Part shown: piece by piece, positions 43,084 through 54,651 of the stretch | Layout of the letters: each line of letters starts with the position of its first letter | How positions within the stretch are numbered: the first letter of the stretch is position 1 | NCBI GenBank assembly: GCA_039621445.1 | Contig: CP154956.1 | Location: 16,807,562 to 16,871,561 of the forward strand | DNA from: Euglena gracilis | Lineage: Eukaryota; Euglenida; Euglenophyceae; Euglenales | Direction: 5' to 3' | DNA length: 64,000 nucleotides | Notes under the pieces: model-generated | Seen by the model: the letters and a program-made list of their open reading frames with translations, nothing else | The model's database searches: none | Told to the model about the DNA's origin: nothing | Made by a program: the position numbers and the translations under genes

Positions 43084-44175
43084 GGCGGAGGGGGCTGGCA
43101 GAAACACGGTACCAGGCCCATTGTAACCAGTCCAAGGTTAAAAGTCCAAGAGGCAGCAAAAAAAAGTCATAAAATGGTTGGTGCGCACAAAATGTGTTTG
43201 CATGCTGATGCCGGGCAATGAGATACATCGGCACAAATTCACCAAACCGTGGAGAGAGCTGTGTCTCATCGCGGTCTGGATGAGGGTGGGGCGTGCGCTG
43301 CTGCCACATTTGAATGCATGGGAGAAGAAAATGGGCCTGGTGTCATGAGCGCGGGGAGGGGGCTGGGGGTGCAGGAAGCGCCGATGTAAACTGATTTCTC
43401 CCGGGTGTTTCCCCGCCTTTCGTTATTTCCTGAAATTTAGAAATGTTTTTTATATGTTTTATGTGGATTTCTACCACAATGGGAGTTATTTCGGAAATTT
43501 TTGGGGGTTCGCTGCGAAGAGCATTTGAGCTGCCCCACGGGCATGTCAGTGTGTACTGACTGAAATGAGCTGCAAGAGAAATGTGAGGATGAGAATTAAG
43601 GGAGGGGAAAGAGCAGCGGTTGCAAATAAATGGCTGAACTTCAGCAGCTTGAACAAAATTTAGACAAAGCGGAGGGAAGAGGTCCCAAAATTCTCGGGTG
43701 GGGTGGGTGTGGGGTGGGTGTGGTGGGTAGTGGGTGGAGGCACAGCTGGGGCATGGTTCCCAGGTGCCGGACAGAGGGTGCCGGCGGGGGGGGGGGGGGG
43801 GTGGCATCCACCATTCTCGGCGGAGAGCTGGTGGGTGAGCTGGGGGGGGGGGCGGGGGCTGGCAGAAATACGGTGCCAGGCCCACTGGAGGATTATGACT
43901 GGTCCAAGAAGGGGGGGTTCAAAGATACGAGAGGCGACAAGGAAACCATCAATTTGCAGGTGAGCGTAAAATATGTCTGCACCTGATGTCAGGTTGCGAG
44001 ATAAATCAGCACAAATTCAACAAACCGTGGAGAGAGCTGTGTCTCACCCCGGTCTGGAGGGAGATGGGACGTGCACTGCTGCCACAAAAGAATGTATGGG
44101 AGAAGGAGATTGGGCCTGGTGACATGAAAGTGGGGAGGGGGCTGGGGGTGCAGGAAGCACCGATGTAAATTGATT
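42340..44175 (+). repeat. Tandem repeat, ~780-bp unit, 2.3 copies
   Basis: AAACCGTGGAGAGAGCTGTG with GTGTCTCACC starts near 42455, 43235 and 44020. GGTTCCCAGGTGCCGGACAG with AGGGTGCCGGCGG is at 42978 and 43758. TGAAATTTGGGAATGTT/TGAAATTTAGAAATGTT are at 42645 and 43430. Units differ by G-run length and small indels. No protein domain. Confidence 0.85.
43038..43082 (+). repeat. Run of 45 G
   Basis: Uninterrupted G from 43038 to 43082. The matching place in the next unit (43860) has only nine G. Confidence 0.95.
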
Positions 44176-44179
44176 TCCT

Positions 44180-44282
44180 GGCAGGTGGGGGGTCGTTCGG
44201 ACCCCCCCCCCTGCGGGCCAGGAGGGGGGGACCCCTCCCCCACCTAAACCATGTATGCCCTCCTTATACCAAACCCTGGGCA
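44180..44282. mobile_element. Short relic of the CAGGGTTCGATATAAGGA hAT-like family
   Basis: GGCAGGTGGGGGGTCGTTCGG, then CCTGCGGGCCAGGAGG and CCACCTAAACCATGTATGCC with CTCCTTATACCAAACCCTGG. The interior core is missing. Confidence 0.55.
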
Positions 44283-44867
44283 TGGTGTGCGGGTTCATCA
44301 TGTAAGCACTAACCTCAGGTAGGGGTGAATGCGGGTGGGGGATGTCTGGGTCATTTCGGGGCTTGAGCAAGCAAAGGCCAGGTAATGGGTTGGGGCTGGT
44401 CTTTGAATGCAGGGGCAACGGAGGGCAGCCAGGTGGCTACTGCGTGAGCCTGGGTGCTGTCCGGTGGGGGCTCTGGACGGGGGGGGGGGTGCACAATGTG
44501 CTGACGTTCCGGTGCTGGGGGTTAGGGTGGGGGGGGCGCGTGCGAGCAGTTCCGGGGGGGGGGGGGAATGGGCCGCCGCGGGCTTTGGCGGCCGGGCCCG
44601 AGCTCATTCGGTCCATGGCCCGTTCATAGGCTGGGGTTGGTGCCGGGCCAGGACGGTAGAGCGAACGCCGGCGCAGCCGCCCAGCATTTCCAAGCATTTC
44701 CAAGCACCCACACACAGGGTGGGGAGGTGTCTGTGGGAGGGGGGAGTTCGCGTGCTGTGAGGGGCCCGTGTCTGCGTGTCCACGGGAGGGGGGGGGGGGG
44801 GGGGCGAATCGTGTGGGTTCGGGGCTGGGGTGATGCTGATTTGAGTGGGGGGGGGGCGTTAATGGGC

Positions 44868-45267
44868 ACAGAAGGACAGGTGGGGGGGGGTGGTCCGGAC
44901 CCCCACCCTGCGGGCCAGGAGGGGGGGGGGGGGGGGGGACACCCCCCCCCACCTAAACAGGTGCGCGGTCAGGGTGGCCGAAAATTTTTGACCCCCCAAA
45001 ACGACCAAAAGTGCCATTTTGGGCACTTTTTGGGCAAAAATGTGCCAAAAATGCAAAAAATTTTCGGCGCGAAGCGCCGGAGGAAAAAATTGACCCTTTT
45101 TGGGGGGGGTCAATTTTTGCCCCCCAGGGTCGGTCCGGACCCCCCTTGCAGGTGGGGGGGGGGTGGTCCGGACCCCCCCCCTGCGGGCCGGGGGGGGGGG
45201 GGGGGGGGGGGGGGACGCCCCCCCCACCTAAACCATGTACGCCCTCCTTATATCGAACCCTGGGCAG
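44868..45267. mobile_element. hAT-like MITE, CAGGGTTCG family, copy 2
   Basis: Interior matches 61347-61780 in opposite orientation: GGTCCGGACC words, a GGTGCGCGGTCAGGGTGGCC stretch, the AT core, hairpin TTCGGCGCGAAGCGCCGGA, and end CTCCTTATATCGAACCCTG at ~45245-45263. The other end is reduced to AAGGACAGGTGG. Confidence 0.7.
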
Positions 45268-45589
45268 GGGGGTCGCGGGGGAACATGGCAGTTTTGAAAG
45301 GTCACGTGTGACCAGTGTGACCTCACACGCAACGTCACACGCAACCTATTTTTTTTGTTATTTTTAGAACTTTTGGGTCAAAGATTAGATCCAATTTGGA
45401 ATTTATCACACATCTTTGGCAATTTTGATTCCTAATTTGGGTGCCAATTCCTAAATTTGGTGGTATTTTTTGGCTCCTACTAGGATGCAGAAACCCTCCA
45501 TGTGTGGGTCGGGGGGGGGGGGTCGCAGGCGGGGTCGACGGGGATACACCCCATAACAATTTTTCTGTGACTAATTTTAGAGGCATTTT

Positions 45590-45715
45590 GGGTCAAAAAA
45601 AACTCGAAAAAAAAGTCGAAAAAAGAATTTTTTTGCCCCCCCCCCCCAAAACGATGTTTTTTGGCCTCCCGGACCCGGAAAAACTGTTTTTGAGCCGAAA
45701 ACGAGTTTTTTGGCT
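45590..45715 (+). repeat. Single dispersed copy of the 162-bp satellite unit
   Basis: GGGTCAAAA, AACGATGTTTTTTGGCCTCC and CTGTTTTTGAGCCGAAAACG as in intron 3. It stops before the CGACCCGCCGG part. Confidence 0.85.
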
Positions 45716-46035
45716 CATGCATTGCAGACGGGCCGAGCCGGGCTGCCGGTCGATAATTCGGGCTGCTGGCCACTGGCCAGGCCGGGCCGGGCTGCAGTGT
45801 GTATGTATGTATCGTTTTTGACCCCCCCGAAAATCCCCCCCCACCTGATTTGGGACAAAAAAACACGGCCGCAGGGGGGGGGGGGGTTACGGTGAGGGAT
45901 GATAATAATAATCATCAAAACAATAACAATAATAAACCCCCAAAATAATAAACCAGGTTTTGTGGTGCTGAGCTGTGTGGCACTGCTGTTGCATGAAGTA
46001 TGTGAAGCCTGCTGACATTCGAGACTCTCTTGCAG
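45716..46035. other. No gene recognised; GGGCTG-rich and AATAAT tracts
   Basis: GCCGGGCTGC-type tract 45728-45795 and an AATAATAA-rich tract 45900-45955. A possible 3' splice site CTCTCTTGCAG ends it. Confidence 0.5.
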
Positions 46036-46363
46036 TATGTTCACAATTGATGCCCCCTGGGAATGGCTCTTTTCACTTCAGGGAGGTGGTTCATATTGCT
46101 CAGCCCCCAATGGTTTTAAGGAATGGGTCCTTCAAGAACATGAAAAGCGCGTCCATGTCATGAGTTCCAAGGTTGACGCTCCAAATCACTTTGAGATTGC
46201 TGAACGGAAGGAATTTTCCCAAAGAGAGTTTGTGGACTTCATTCAAAAAGAAACGGGATGCCCTTTGACAGAAAAGACCATGCGTGATTGGAAGAAGAAG
46301 GGACTTGAGTTCTTCCTGAGCCAGGGTTTCCCACAAATTCGTGCTAGGGACCCTCAATTCTGA
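46036..46363 (+). CDS. Hypothetical exon or ORF
   Basis: Preceded by CTCTCTTGCAG, a good acceptor. The frame from ATG 46037 runs 108 codons: APWEWLFSLQGGGSYC, FKEWVLQEHEKRVHV, EIAERKEFSQREFVDFIQKE, TEKTMRDWKKKGLEFFLSQG. The charged helical composition is protein-like, but no family is recognised. It ends directly before an ATTATTTGTGATTATTCG tract that recurs at 48690-48770 and 25580-25625, so it may belong to a mobile element. Confidence 0.4.
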
Positions 46364-48842
46364 TTCATGATTATTTGTGATTATTCGTAATAATTTGTGA
46401 TTATTCATGCTATCCAAAAATAGCCCAGCTTTTTACTACAGCCGGCAGACACAATTGTTGGACCCCGCTGGACATTTTCGTTGGCCCCCGCTGGGCAGGA
46501 AATGGGAGACTGGGGGACTTTTCTGTAGAGCCCCCGGGGACACAAATAGAAAACCCCCCGGCCCATGAAGTTTAGGCCCCGATGGACACTTTTTGCAGGG
46601 AAACCCGTCTGAAACCTGGAACTGAAAATTCCATGGCAGACGCTGCGATTCAAATGAAATTAGGTGGAATGCCTTTGAGAGTCTGCGTATTGATCATCTT
46701 CCACCTAAAAGGTGGGGCTAAGCTACAACTCCCAAAGTCTCACAAATGTGGAAGGCAGAGGGATCATCCAGTAACTTCTCCGAAGCTGTTCAACACTGTC
46801 TCTCATTACAATGCCACACAGTCACATTGATGACCAAACTTTCTGAAGCAACCTTTCTTGGTAGCAATGAACATTCCCTAAACATTGCAACTGTGGTTTG
46901 TGTCCATGTTTGAACAAATATGCAAAAAAAAATAACCTTCAAGCTTAAACAGTTTCGTGTCTACTGCGTATCATGCAAAGCAAGAGGCAACAGCGGCTGT
47001 GACGGGTACACGGCTTTTCAAAAGCACTAAACTCACCTTAATTTAGATCATGTGAAAATATAATGTACAGCTTTTTATGGGTCATTTAACAGAACAGGTG
47101 GTCTCTTTGCCGACCAACATCCAAAACACTCTCTCCACTTTTACGAATATCACCATCTTTGCACAAATGTTTCTCAAAAAAAAGCTGTTTGGTCCATCAC
47201 CAGGTGAGCTGGGACACAGGCTGAATGATATGATGCACTTTAAGGAATTACAGACCGATCAGGTTGGCGAATGTCCAATATCGTTCACTCAAAGGGCTTG
47301 TTTCAGACCTTTCTGTTGTGCGAATCCGAAAACTGCTACAGTGTGGGGGAAAAAAGCATTTGGTAAAGGTCTGGCCCGCTCCTCCCAGCCTTCTCCATCC
47401 ACTCACACATATCACAATAGTATGGACCCAGCATGTCCACAACGGGCACCTTCTCAGTGTGGGCTTCAAATTCTTCAAAATCAGGATGTCCTCGTTTTTT
47501 TTTCCACTCACCTCAGTGAAAAAAACACTTTCTGGTTCATTTGTATCAAAATTAAATTGATTTGACCATTCTTAAATAACGTGACTCCCCCCCCCTATTT
47601 GTCCCTCCCACCCAATTGGCATGAGCCCAATTGCCCAATAAGGGGGCGGCGGGGGTACTCGTTTCAAAGGAAAATGCCTTAGAACAAAAAATGTCTTTCC
47701 AGTCGAGGCAGTGACAGCACAACCCACAGGTATGAGGTAAACAAAACTGTAAGAACGGAAAGGGTGAAAAAAAATGACGAGTCCCGCACAGAGTGTCCAC
47801 GCGGGCTCAACGAAAATGTCCATGGGGGCCTAAACCTCTTGTCCATTGGGGACCAATAATGGTGTCCACAGGGGCTCTTGGGGAGGTGTCCGCAAGGGAC
47901 AACAAAACTTGTCCAAAAGGGATCTTCATTTTGTCCGAAATTCCCAACTCGGGTGTCCGCTAGCTGTAAATCTGCCCAGAAAATCAATGCACACTCCTCA
48001 TCTGACTTATGTATCACATCCAATGGCAGAAATATCAAAACCGAAGCACTTTGACCACCTAGATTGGACAACAATCTTGAACATGCAGCACAGCTGCAGA
48101 CAAAAAGCGACGCCAATGAATGACGTTGTTGCCGAAGCGTGTGGTGTTGCACAGTGTGCTGTCCACTTCCCGTTTTTTTTTGTTTTAAAACAAAGCAAAA
48201 AAACTTTCATGAATAAAAACGGTTTAAAAAAGTTTTTTTTTGTTTTAAAAAAGGGTGTTTTTTTTTAAATAAAACACTACAAATAGGAAAAAAACCTGTT
48301 TTAAACAACTTGTTTAAAAACAGCCCGGGAACCTTGGCTGTCCATGGGAGGAAGGGTCTGATCACATGTTGAACAGAGAAGCGCTTCTCAACATCGCCAT
48401 TGCAGAACATCATGACATCGGCTTGATGCAATGTCTTCAACACACTTCGGCCTGAAAGCTTGGGACATTGCCCAACCCACCAAAAAAAACCACAAAAGTC
48501 AAACTGAAACAAAAGGCCGAAATGTGGCCTTCCCCATCGTTTGCCAATTCTTTTGCTTCGGGGCCGTCATATTTCAATCTCGTTTCCATGTTTGTTTCCC
48601 TTTGAGGAGGATTGCACCTTGATTGAGGCGTCATTCTTTGAAGAAGACATTCTGCAGTGAGAACAAAAACTGTTCCAGGTCTTTTGTGGAAATTCGTGAT
48701 TATTCGTGATTGTTCGTGATTCTGGAAAATCCCCAAATTCGTGCTGGTTCGTAATTATTTGTGGCACGAACTTGTGGGAAACCCTGCCTGAGCACGCAGC
48801 GTGGAAAAGTGTTGAAAGTGAAAAGCCTGCATGTACCACCTC
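46364..48842. other. Long stretch without a recognised gene
   Basis: Blocks of TGTCCACNNGGG-type short repeats at 46450-46590 and 47785-47960, A/T-rich TTTTAAAACA tracts at 48170-48320, and GTGATTATTCGTGATT repeats near 48690. Otherwise unique-looking, with weak frames only. Confidence 0.5.
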
Positions 48843-49060
48843 CCCCCCCCCCTAATTGACCGTGGGACCTCTCCACGGGACCCCCTTTTGGTCAATTAGG
48901 GGGGGGGGTCAATTAGGGGGGGCGTCAATTAGGGGGGGGGGGTACCGTCAATTAGGGGGTGCTTCAGCACAGAATCCCCCCGGGCAGTCAATTAGGGGGG
49001 GGGTCGAAAAAATTTTCCCGGGCCGTTTGGTCAATTAGGGGGGGATTGGGGGGGGGAGGT
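48843..49060. mobile_element. Element or cluster with TAATTGACC / GGTCAATTA end words
   Basis: C-run plus CTAATTGACCGTGGGACC at the left; then GGTCAATTAGGGGGG occurs six times, the first forming a hairpin with the left word. No target-site duplication recognised. Confidence 0.65.
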
Positions 49061-49135
49061 GGTATTGAAGAAAGCATCCCTTTCCTTGCCGTGCCTCTTG
49101 GGGGGGATTTTCGGGTATTTCGGATTCAAAAACTA

Positions 49136-49537
49136 CCCCCCCCCCCCCTAGTCGTATGACCGGGTTCCTGCAACCTGTGACCGGGGGGGGGGGGTCATAA
49201 CACCCCCATAACCTGCAACCTGTGACCGGGGGTGGTCATAGATGAGGGGGCGGTCGTAGAAGTGTGCGAAAACTGTCCCAAAATGGCAGATTTACCCCCC
49301 CCCCAAAATGTCCCATTTTTCAAAAATCCGGCGCTTCGCGCCGGCAGGGAAGACCTTATTTTGGGGGGGTCCATTTCATGGATTTTTGCTCGTACGTCGA
49401 GGGGGGGGTGGGGACTTATTTTTGGGGGTTAAATTTTTCGCAACCTGCAACCTGTGACCGGGGAACACCCCCATGACCTGCAACCTGTGACCGGGGGATG
49501 GTCATAAATGAGGGGTGGTCATACGACCAGGGGGGGG
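49136..49537. mobile_element. TA-flanked inverted-repeat element, copy 2
   Basis: 402 bp with the same ends and interior as 24981-25392, again with TA on both sides (49134-49135, 49538-49539). It differs mainly in G-run lengths and in the last words (GGTCATACGACCA). Confidence 0.75.
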
Positions 49538-49599
49538 TACCAAAATCACCAGAAAATTGGGGGGGGGGTTTCGGGGGGGGGGGGAGTTTACGGGGAGGG

Positions 49600-49602
49600 A
49601 CT

Positions 49603-49640
<38 letters not shown>

Positions 49641-49675
49641 ATTCATCATCATCATTATCATCATTATTATTGTTG

Positions 49676-49707
<32 letters not shown>

Positions 49708-49710
49708 TGG
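49600..49710 (+). repeat. Compound (GTT)n and (ATT)n microsatellite
   Basis: GTT repeats from ~49606, then ATC/ATT interruptions, then ATT repeats to ~49707. Confidence 0.95.
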
Positions 49711-49734
49711 GGGTTTGGCAGGGGGGACACTTTG

Positions 49735-50075
49735 GGGGGTCAATTTTGGCCTTCGGCGCCTTTGGCGCCGAAGGAAAATGGCCACTTCGAGGGGGGCAAA
49801 CCAAAATTTGCCAAAATTTTGGCCACTTTGGGGGGTTGAGGGTCCCCCCCCCCCTTATTGTCCCAACCACCTTCCCACTAGGACCCCAAATGGACAATAA
49901 GGGGGGAGGGACAATAAGGGGGTACGGCAGGGACAACAAGACAGGGGGCTTGAAAGACAGTCTGGCGCATTTTGGGAGACATGGCCAAAAAAAAGAGAAA
50001 GAACTTTAAAAAAAAATCCTTGCGGAAAATGGCCAGGGACAATAAGGGGGGGGGACAATAAGGGGAGGGGGGGGG
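49735..50075. mobile_element. Element with GACAATAAGG words and a perfect GC hairpin
   Basis: CCTTCGGCGCCTTTGGCGCCGAAGG is at 49750-49774 (shown for position; key arms CCTTCGGCGCC and GGCGCCGAAGG). C-run plus TTATTGTCCC is near 49850, and GGGACAATAAGGGGG repeats five times from 49902 to 50066. Confidence 0.65.
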
Positions 50076-50194
50076 TGTATGCATGCATGTCTGTATGCAT
50101 GGATGGATGGATTGCATGTTGGGTTTGACAGTGGTGCAAAAAAATATTTTTTTGTGCCCGGAATGAGCGAGAGGGAGCTCCAAAGGTACTTGTT

Positions 50195-50255
50195 CACTGT
50201 ACGACCGCCACCGAACCCGAACCCTGACCCCAACGCTGACCCTGACCCTGTTCCT
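50195..50255 (+). repeat. Degenerate telomere-like tract
   Basis: CGAACCCGAACCCTGACCCC and GACCCTGACCCTG, six-base periodic. Interstitial. Confidence 0.5.
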
Positions 50256-50482
50256 TCAAGAACCAAAATTTTCGACTCTGCTGCAAAACAAGAACCACTG
50301 CAAACTTCGATGCTGTAAGCAATTTTGCACACCCATTGTTGACAAAACAACAGCCTCATTCAGCCGGGGGTAGTGCTTCTGTAATAACAGGGGCTTGCTT
50401 TGAGAACTGTGAAAAGGAGGTTGACGAGCAAGTTGAATTTGACCAACCCTTCCACCACCATCACATTCTGCATCCGGCTCTC

Positions 50483-51459
50483 CTGTTGAAACCGTGTATT
50501 GGGGCTCTGGCTTCACGCGCGAACCGGCGTTCTGGACGCCGGTTCGGAGCAAAAATTTCTGCGCCGAACCGGCGTCCAGAACGCCGGTTCGGGCGGGAAG
50601 ACGGCGTCTGGGGGACCCAAAATAAAAAGTGCCAAAAAGTGTCCAAAATGGTTTGTAGATGTGTGGCAATCATATCTGAGCAGTTTTTGGGGGGTATTTG
50701 GCCAGAAATTGGGGTATTTTGTGCAATAATTTCCATTTGGTCAAATTTGGGGAATTTCTGAAATAGAATACCTTGCAGCACGGTTGAAATCTAAGGCCAT
50801 CTGCTGAAAGCCCTTGAGAAGAGCTTTCGATCAAGGGGCAACATGGCAGGTGAACAGTGGATTTTGGAATTTGCGAAAAGGGTCGGAAAATGCGATCGCC
50901 GATTTTCAGAGCCCTGCGCAGTGTGGCTGAGTCCTGAGGGTGCCAAGCGAAAGGTCTTGGGGAGAGCTTTCAATTGATATGCTGCATGGCACCTGAGGCG
51001 TGAGATTTCACCAATTGAGATGTCAAATTTTGGAATACACAATCGCTGAAAATAAGCGCTGTGTGCATTGTGGCTGAATCCTGTGGCCCTCTGTCAAAAG
51101 CTCTTGAGAAGGGCTTTTGATTGATGGGTAACATGGCGTCAGATGCGTGAGAACTTCAATCGGCCGATCGACATGGCCATGTGCCAAAGGAGGTCCGAAA
51201 TGCTCAAAAATGTTCAGGAAATGGGTATTCAGGGCGAAATTGGCCGTGATTCCTTGAACGCCGGTTCGGGCGTGAAGCCAGAGCCCCTAATCCATGGTTT
51301 CAACAAACTGTGTCCGAACGCCGGTTCGGACCACGGAACTGTGTTCCAAAACGCTGGTTTGGGCTGCCGCCCGAACCGGCGTTCTGGAACACAGTTCCGT
51401 GGTCCGAACCGGCGTTCTGGACACAGTTTTCGTATCAGAAACCGTCTGGCTTCACGCCC
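50483..51459. mobile_element. TIR element of the GAACCGGCGTTC family, copy 1
   Basis: Left arm GTTGAAACCGTGTATTGGGG, then CTCTGGCTTCACGCG and GAACCGGCGTTC; right arm near 51255-51303 is the inverse (GAACGCCGGTTC, GCGTGAAGCCAGAG, CCATGGTTTCAAC). The interior has AGCCCTTGAGAAGAGCTTTC and ACATGGC words repeated about every 110-330 bp. A further block of GAACCGGCGTTC palindromes runs to CACAGTTTTCGTATCAG. No transposase recognised. Confidence 0.75.
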
Positions 51460-52233
51460 GAACCGGTGTCCAGAACGCCGGCTCGGGCGGGAAGTCGGCG
51501 TCCGAGGGACCCAAAAAAAAAAGTGTCCAAAAGGGCTTGTAGGCATGTGGCAATCATATCTGAGTAGTTTTGGGGGGTATTTGGCCAGAAATTGGGGTAT
51601 TTTGTGCAATAATTTCCATTTGGCCACATTTGGCGATTTTGTGAGATAGAGTACCATACAGTGCGGCTGAAATCTAAGGCTATCTGCTGAAAGCCCTTGA
51701 GAAGGGCTATCGATCAAGGGGGCAACATGGCAGGTGAACAGTGGATTTTGGAATCTGCGAAAAGGGTCGGAACATGCGATCGGCAATTTTCTGGGCGCTA
51801 TGCAGTAGCTGAGTTCTGAGGGTACCAAGCGAAAGGTCTTGGGGAGAGCTTTCAATTGATATGCTGTATGGCACCCGAGGTGTGGGATTTCACAAATTAA
51901 GATGTCAAATTTTGGAATACACGATCGCTGAAAATAAGCGCTGTGTGCACAATGACTGAATTCTGCGGCCATCTGTCAAAAGCCCTTGAGAAGAGCTTTC
52001 GATTGATGGGTAATATGGCATCAGACACGTGTAAAAACTTCAATCGGCTGATCGACATGGCCATGAGCCCAAAGGAGCCCAAAAATGCTCAAAAGTGTTC
52101 AGAAACTGGGTATTTAGGACGAAATTGGCCGTGATTCCTTGAACGCCGGTTCGGGCGTGAAGCCGTGTTTCAGAACGCCGGTTCGGGCTGCCACCCGAAC
52201 CGGCGTTCTGGACACAGTTTTCGTATCAGAAAC
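51460..52233. mobile_element. TIR element of the GAACCGGCGTTC family, copy 2 (shorter)
   Basis: Directly follows copy 1. Left arm GAAACCGTCTGGCTTCACGC, right arm CGGGCGTGAAGCCGTGTTTC near 52150-52172. Interior ~85 percent like copy 1 with deletions. Ends again with CACAGTTTTCGTATCAGAAA. Confidence 0.75.
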
Positions 52234-52426
52234 ACCCAAAGCAAGGTTGATCATCATTGACCAGCGTCAATTTTTGGGACTTGGTCTGGACCCCCCCCTG
52301 TGAACAAGTAAATAAGTGAACAGGGGTCGAAGTGGGACCCCCGGACCCCCCTCCCCGAAGTGAAAGAAATGGGGGGGGGTTCAGCCCCCCCCCCCGTGTC
52401 AAAGTCCCCGATCCATGGAAATCTGA

Positions 52427-52855
52427 AAAGAAAGATCGAAAGACCTGACAGTTGGCAGCACAGTTGATGAAGACAGCATTGTATGTCCAGAGGCAGCATG
52501 GATTATGCAGATGGTTGAGATAAAAGAAGCCGCAGAGGCAATGATAAAGGCCCCAAACCTGAAAGAAGTGTCAAAAATTTTTTCATGTGCTGGGCACCAC
52601 CTGGAAGAAATGCAACCTTCGTGGCTCGCCATGGAAGGCACTGCAGAAAAAAAATTAAAAAATAGAAGCACCACCTGCGTTGATCCAAAATATTTCAGTA
52701 TCTCCTGGATGAGGGGCAAGCAAAAAGCGGAAAAACACCATTTTTCGCCAAAGTCCCAGGGGTCACACCGCCAAAAACAGAATTTTGCTCTCTTTTTTTT
52801 TGCACTCTCTTGTCGCCGTGTTTTCAAACCTCCCGGAGCCACACAGCCGAAGTGA
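52427..52855 (+). CDS. Hypothetical ORF or exon
   Basis: Open from 52427 (no upstream ATG needed) to TGA at ~52855; first ATG 52481-52505. Reads DEDSIVCPEAAWIMQMVEIK, EAAEAMIKAPNLKEVSKIF, CAGHHLEEMQPSWLAME. The helical, protein-like first ~75 codons contrast with a basic, Phe-rich tail (52740-52850) that looks non-coding. No family recognised. Confidence 0.35.
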   Translation, partial: KERSKDLTVGSTVDEDSIVCPEAAWIMQMVEIKEAAEAMIKAPNLKEVSKIFSCAGHHLEEMQPSWLAMEGTAEKKLKNRSTTCVDPKYFSISWMRGKQKAEKHHFSPKSQGSHRQKQNFALFFFALSCRRVFKPPGATQPK

Positions 52856-54085
52856 AAATTTTATGATGATTTGCTCAAATGCGCAAATCAACATAAAAAA
52901 GCCAATTCGGCCGCCTGAGTGCAATTCATTTCCCCATATTCGCTAAAACATGACACTAAATGCACCACTGGAACGGGATCACAGATTTGCTGAATGAAGT
53001 CTGGGTTTGAAGCTTTTCCCTGGGCCCAAAAAACACCCACCCAAAACCCACTCGAAAAAGTAACCACAGAAAAGGTAAAAATGTGTTGGCGGGTGGGTTT
53101 AACAATTACCCACCCACTTGGAAACCTATATCCAGGAAGATTTTTTGTGCTGCTGTTTTAGGTTTCTAGGTTTACACTGATTGTTGTGGTTTTTCAGGTG
53201 CGCTAGACTGCACAGGATGAATCCTAGGGGGTGAATCTTGAGAATGATTTTTTTTCCAGGTTCCCTCCTTTTTTTTCCAAGGTTCGGCAGGAGTCTGGAC
53301 AGCCTCCATTTCGCGCGTCAGTTTTTCGCGGTGTGTTTCGCGTATCGTGCAGATAAACTTTTCTTGAAGATTTTCGCCTTGTCATGTTTGTCTTGTTGGA
53401 AGTGTTTCCAGGTCGTCTCATAGAATCAAAATCACCACTGTAATTTGGTTTGGGGAACATGTTATCTCGTCTGATTTCATTGCAAACATGCCGATGTGTT
53501 GCCCCCCCCCCCCCGCAAGGAGGCTGCAGGCCGACCATGATCATTCACACGGAGGAGGCTGAAGGCTGACTAAGTTCATTCGACGTTTACCCGTGGCATC
53601 CTTGCCTTGCACACACAAGAGGATTTGGTGGGGGCTTACAATTTTTTTCGGATGGGCACGTTTTTTGACGGTTTCAAGGTCATTCCAATGTGTTTCCATG
53701 CATTTCGAGTCAAATTGGGGGGGGGGGGGCTTAAATTTAATAAATGGGGTGGGTAATGTGGTTGATTGGAGGTCGGCCGACCTGGCCCCGGGCGGATTAT
53801 TGGTGGGGCTTCCAGCCTAAAAGTTTGATGAAATCCCATTCCTGCCTGCCAAAGCCACCACACACCTCGTTCCGCCCCAACTTCCGCTGCGTCTCCAGCT
53901 GCTGGCGCAGGAACTCCTGCCGCCGCTGTTCCCGCACGAACGCCTCGTGCCCTGACCTCTATTGGTCGAGAAGCCATGGCCAATGGTCGGGCCGACCTCA
54001 GGAATCGTCGTAGGCAATCATCCGCACTGGGGTTTTGTGCAATAATTCCCTTTTGGCCAATTTTTAGGTAATTTGCAGCGTGCAA
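52856..54085. other. No gene recognised
   Basis: 53520-53625 holds an inverted copy of the GTGTGCAAGGCAAGG family (GCATCCTTGCCTTGCACACA). The rest shows weak frames only. Confidence 0.5.
53515..53630 (-). repeat. GTGTGCAAGGCAAGG family, inverted copy
   Basis: GGAGGCTGCAGGCCGACCAT, GGAGGCTGAAGGCTGACTAA, CCTTGCCTTGCACACACAAG: the same unit order as 36315-36610 on the other strand. Confidence 0.8.
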
Positions 54086-54095
54086 TTATGTATGT

Positions 54096-54162
54096 ATACA
54101 TGTGTGTGTGTGTGTGTGTGTGTACATACACATATACACATGTGTGTGTGTGTGTGTGTGCA
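54096..54162 (+). repeat. (TG)n microsatellite, interrupted
   Basis: Two GTGTGTGTGTGTGTGTGT blocks separated by ACATACACATATACACA. Confidence 0.95.
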
Positions 54163-54196
54163 TGAACACAAATATGTGCACATTTGTATACACAAG

Positions 54197-54651
54197 ACCA
54201 TGCCCCCCTCCCGATAGTGTCCCTCCCTAACAGTGTCCCATACCTCTTGTTTTGCTTGGAAAATAGTGCTGCACCCCCCAAAACATGGCAATATGAAATG
54301 CGTAGAAGCTGGTGCGCTACTGGCACCTTTTGTAACCCGCAGAGAGGGGAAAGGGGGCGAATTCCCACCCAAACAACTCACGGAAGTCGTCTGAAGATGA
54401 ACCAGGCGACCGGAGTGCACCTCGCCAGCCTCAGAGTAGTGAGCAGGCAAAAAGGGTGCTTTTTGGGTGCCTGTGGTGATCGGCACGGCCTATGGTCCGG
54501 TGGGTCCAAATAGTGCTGCGGCCGTCCAATGGTGCTGGGAGGGTTATGTCAAGCCCCCCCCCCCCCCCGACAGTGCCCCCTCCCTGATAGTGTCCCATAC
54601 CCACCCTGTGGTGGAGCCATAAATGGGACACCATCGGGAAGGGGGCATGGT
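54197..54651. mobile_element. Inverted-repeat element with GATAGTGTCCC words
   Basis: Ends ACCATGCCCCCCTCCCGATA and its inverse GGGAAGGGGGCATGGT, ~25 bp each. AGTGTCCCATACC and AGTGTCCC words repeat inside. 455 bp, no transposase. Confidence 0.65.

Noticed and set aside
42910-43309. Proline-rich proteins across 42.9-43.3 kb
   Set aside because: They are translations of the G-run on the opposite strand.
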